From a virus: a stretch of DNA of 22,680 nt. The DNA is taken from positions 1 to 22,680 of IMG/VR virus record IMGVR_UViG_3300022885_000083; one strand, given 5' to 3'. Shown one piece after another: positions 22,374-22,680 of the stretch. How positions within the stretch are numbered: position 1 is the stretch's first letter; each line of letters begins with the position of its first letter. Both the position numbers and the translations under genes were made by a program. A model generated the notes under the pieces. The model did no database searches. It was not told where the DNA came from and worked only from the letters and a program-made list of their open reading frames with translations.

Positions 22374-22649
22374 CTAACCCACAACTTCCCAATCGTCCGA
22401 CAAGAGATCGGTTTGGCTGGCGAGCCACGGCACGACCATGTCGTCGGCGGTCTTCATGTCGATGTGCGCATGGTACCGGATTTCGGTGCCCTCTGGGTAG
22501 ATGCCCATGAGAGGGGGGCGGTTAACCTTGAACGTAGAGCCGGGGACAAGGAACAGGAACATACCGGCACCGTTCCACCCGGCACGGGCCACTCGGCTAC
22601 CGGCTTTGATGGCTTCAAGTGCTGCTGAGAAAGTTAGATAGGTACCCAT
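22374..22649 (-). CDS. DUF2829 / Tad2-like protein (possible anti-Thoeris signal sponge)
   Basis: A 91-residue protein matching the DUF2829 pattern throughout: TFSAALEAIKAGSRVARAGW and NGAGMFLFLVPGSTFKVNRP (6-45), then IRYHAHIDMKTAD (57-69) and VPWLASQTDLLSDDW (73-87). Family members called Tad2 bind cyclic ADP-ribose-type signals made by TIR proteins of the Thoeris defence system, and some also bind cyclic nucleotides, so they block the defence effectors; many family members are untested. Here the full length and the hallmark R-A-G-W-N-G and V-P-W-x-x-S-Q-x-D segments are intact. The ATG has a GAGG site 6 bases upstream, and the terminase follows after 3 bases, so it is expressed with packaging genes, if no internal promoter intervenes. 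Confidence 0.88.
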   Translation of the reverse strand: MGTYLTFSAALEAIKAGSRVARAGWNGAGMFLFLVPGSTFKVNRPPLMGIYPEGTEIRYHAHIDMKTADDMVVPWLASQTDLLSDDWEVVG

Positions 22650-22680
22650 GTTGGGCCTCGCTTGGTTGGTGGTTGATGAA

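Noticed and set aside
1-22680. tRNA genes
   Set aside because: The noncoding gaps are too short, apart from the capsid leader, which shows no cloverleaf-like pattern.

Overview
The window is the packaging, head, tail and DNA-ejection part of the genome of a tailed phage (or prophage) with a short, T7-type tail, i.e. a podovirus. All supported genes lie on the minus strand and are read from the right end of the window to the left end. They are tiled with ATGA or TAATG overlaps or gaps of a few bases, and no stretch over 300 bases lacks a gene. The backbone is GC-rich. No host genes, integrase, tRNA, rRNA or CRISPR array were seen. Protein style and base composition suggest an alphaproteobacterial host, perhaps a marine Rhodobacterales; this is inference only.

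In transcription order: (1) a DUF2829/Tad2-like protein, possibly an anti-Thoeris sponge, directly followed by the terminase large subunit; (2) two small glycine/proline-rich proteins that share a C-terminal KTLLG motif, then a 29-residue mini-gene resembling the start of an HNH-type homing endonuclease, then the portal; (3) a Bbp19-like small protein, an Ala/Pro-rich scaffold candidate and a second, coiled-coil head protein; (4) the only sizeable noncoding gap (186 bp), with two copies of a bipartite promoter-like motif, then the major capsid protein and a probable decoration protein, closed by a strong 10-bp hairpin; (5) a small protein, the T7 gp11-like tail adaptor and the gp12-like nozzle; (6) the ejection set: gp13-like, gp14-like and three very large internal virion proteins; (7) a fibre with a T7-type N-terminal anchor, a small chaperone-like protein and a large LamG/SPRY adhesin; (8) a small two-helix membrane protein and the start of another gene running off the left edge.

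Together these genes package DNA (terminase, portal), build the capsid (scaffolds, capsid protein, decoration protein), close it with a stubby tail (adaptor, nozzle), deliver DNA through the envelope (internal virion proteins) and bind the host (fibre and adhesin). The most notable points are the Tad2-like gene beside the terminase, the duplicated promoter-like motif with a downstream hairpin framing the capsid genes, the homing-endonuclease-like remnant packed in front of the portal, the pair of small KTLLG proteins, and the AT-rich mosaic adhesin with three tandem repeat modules.
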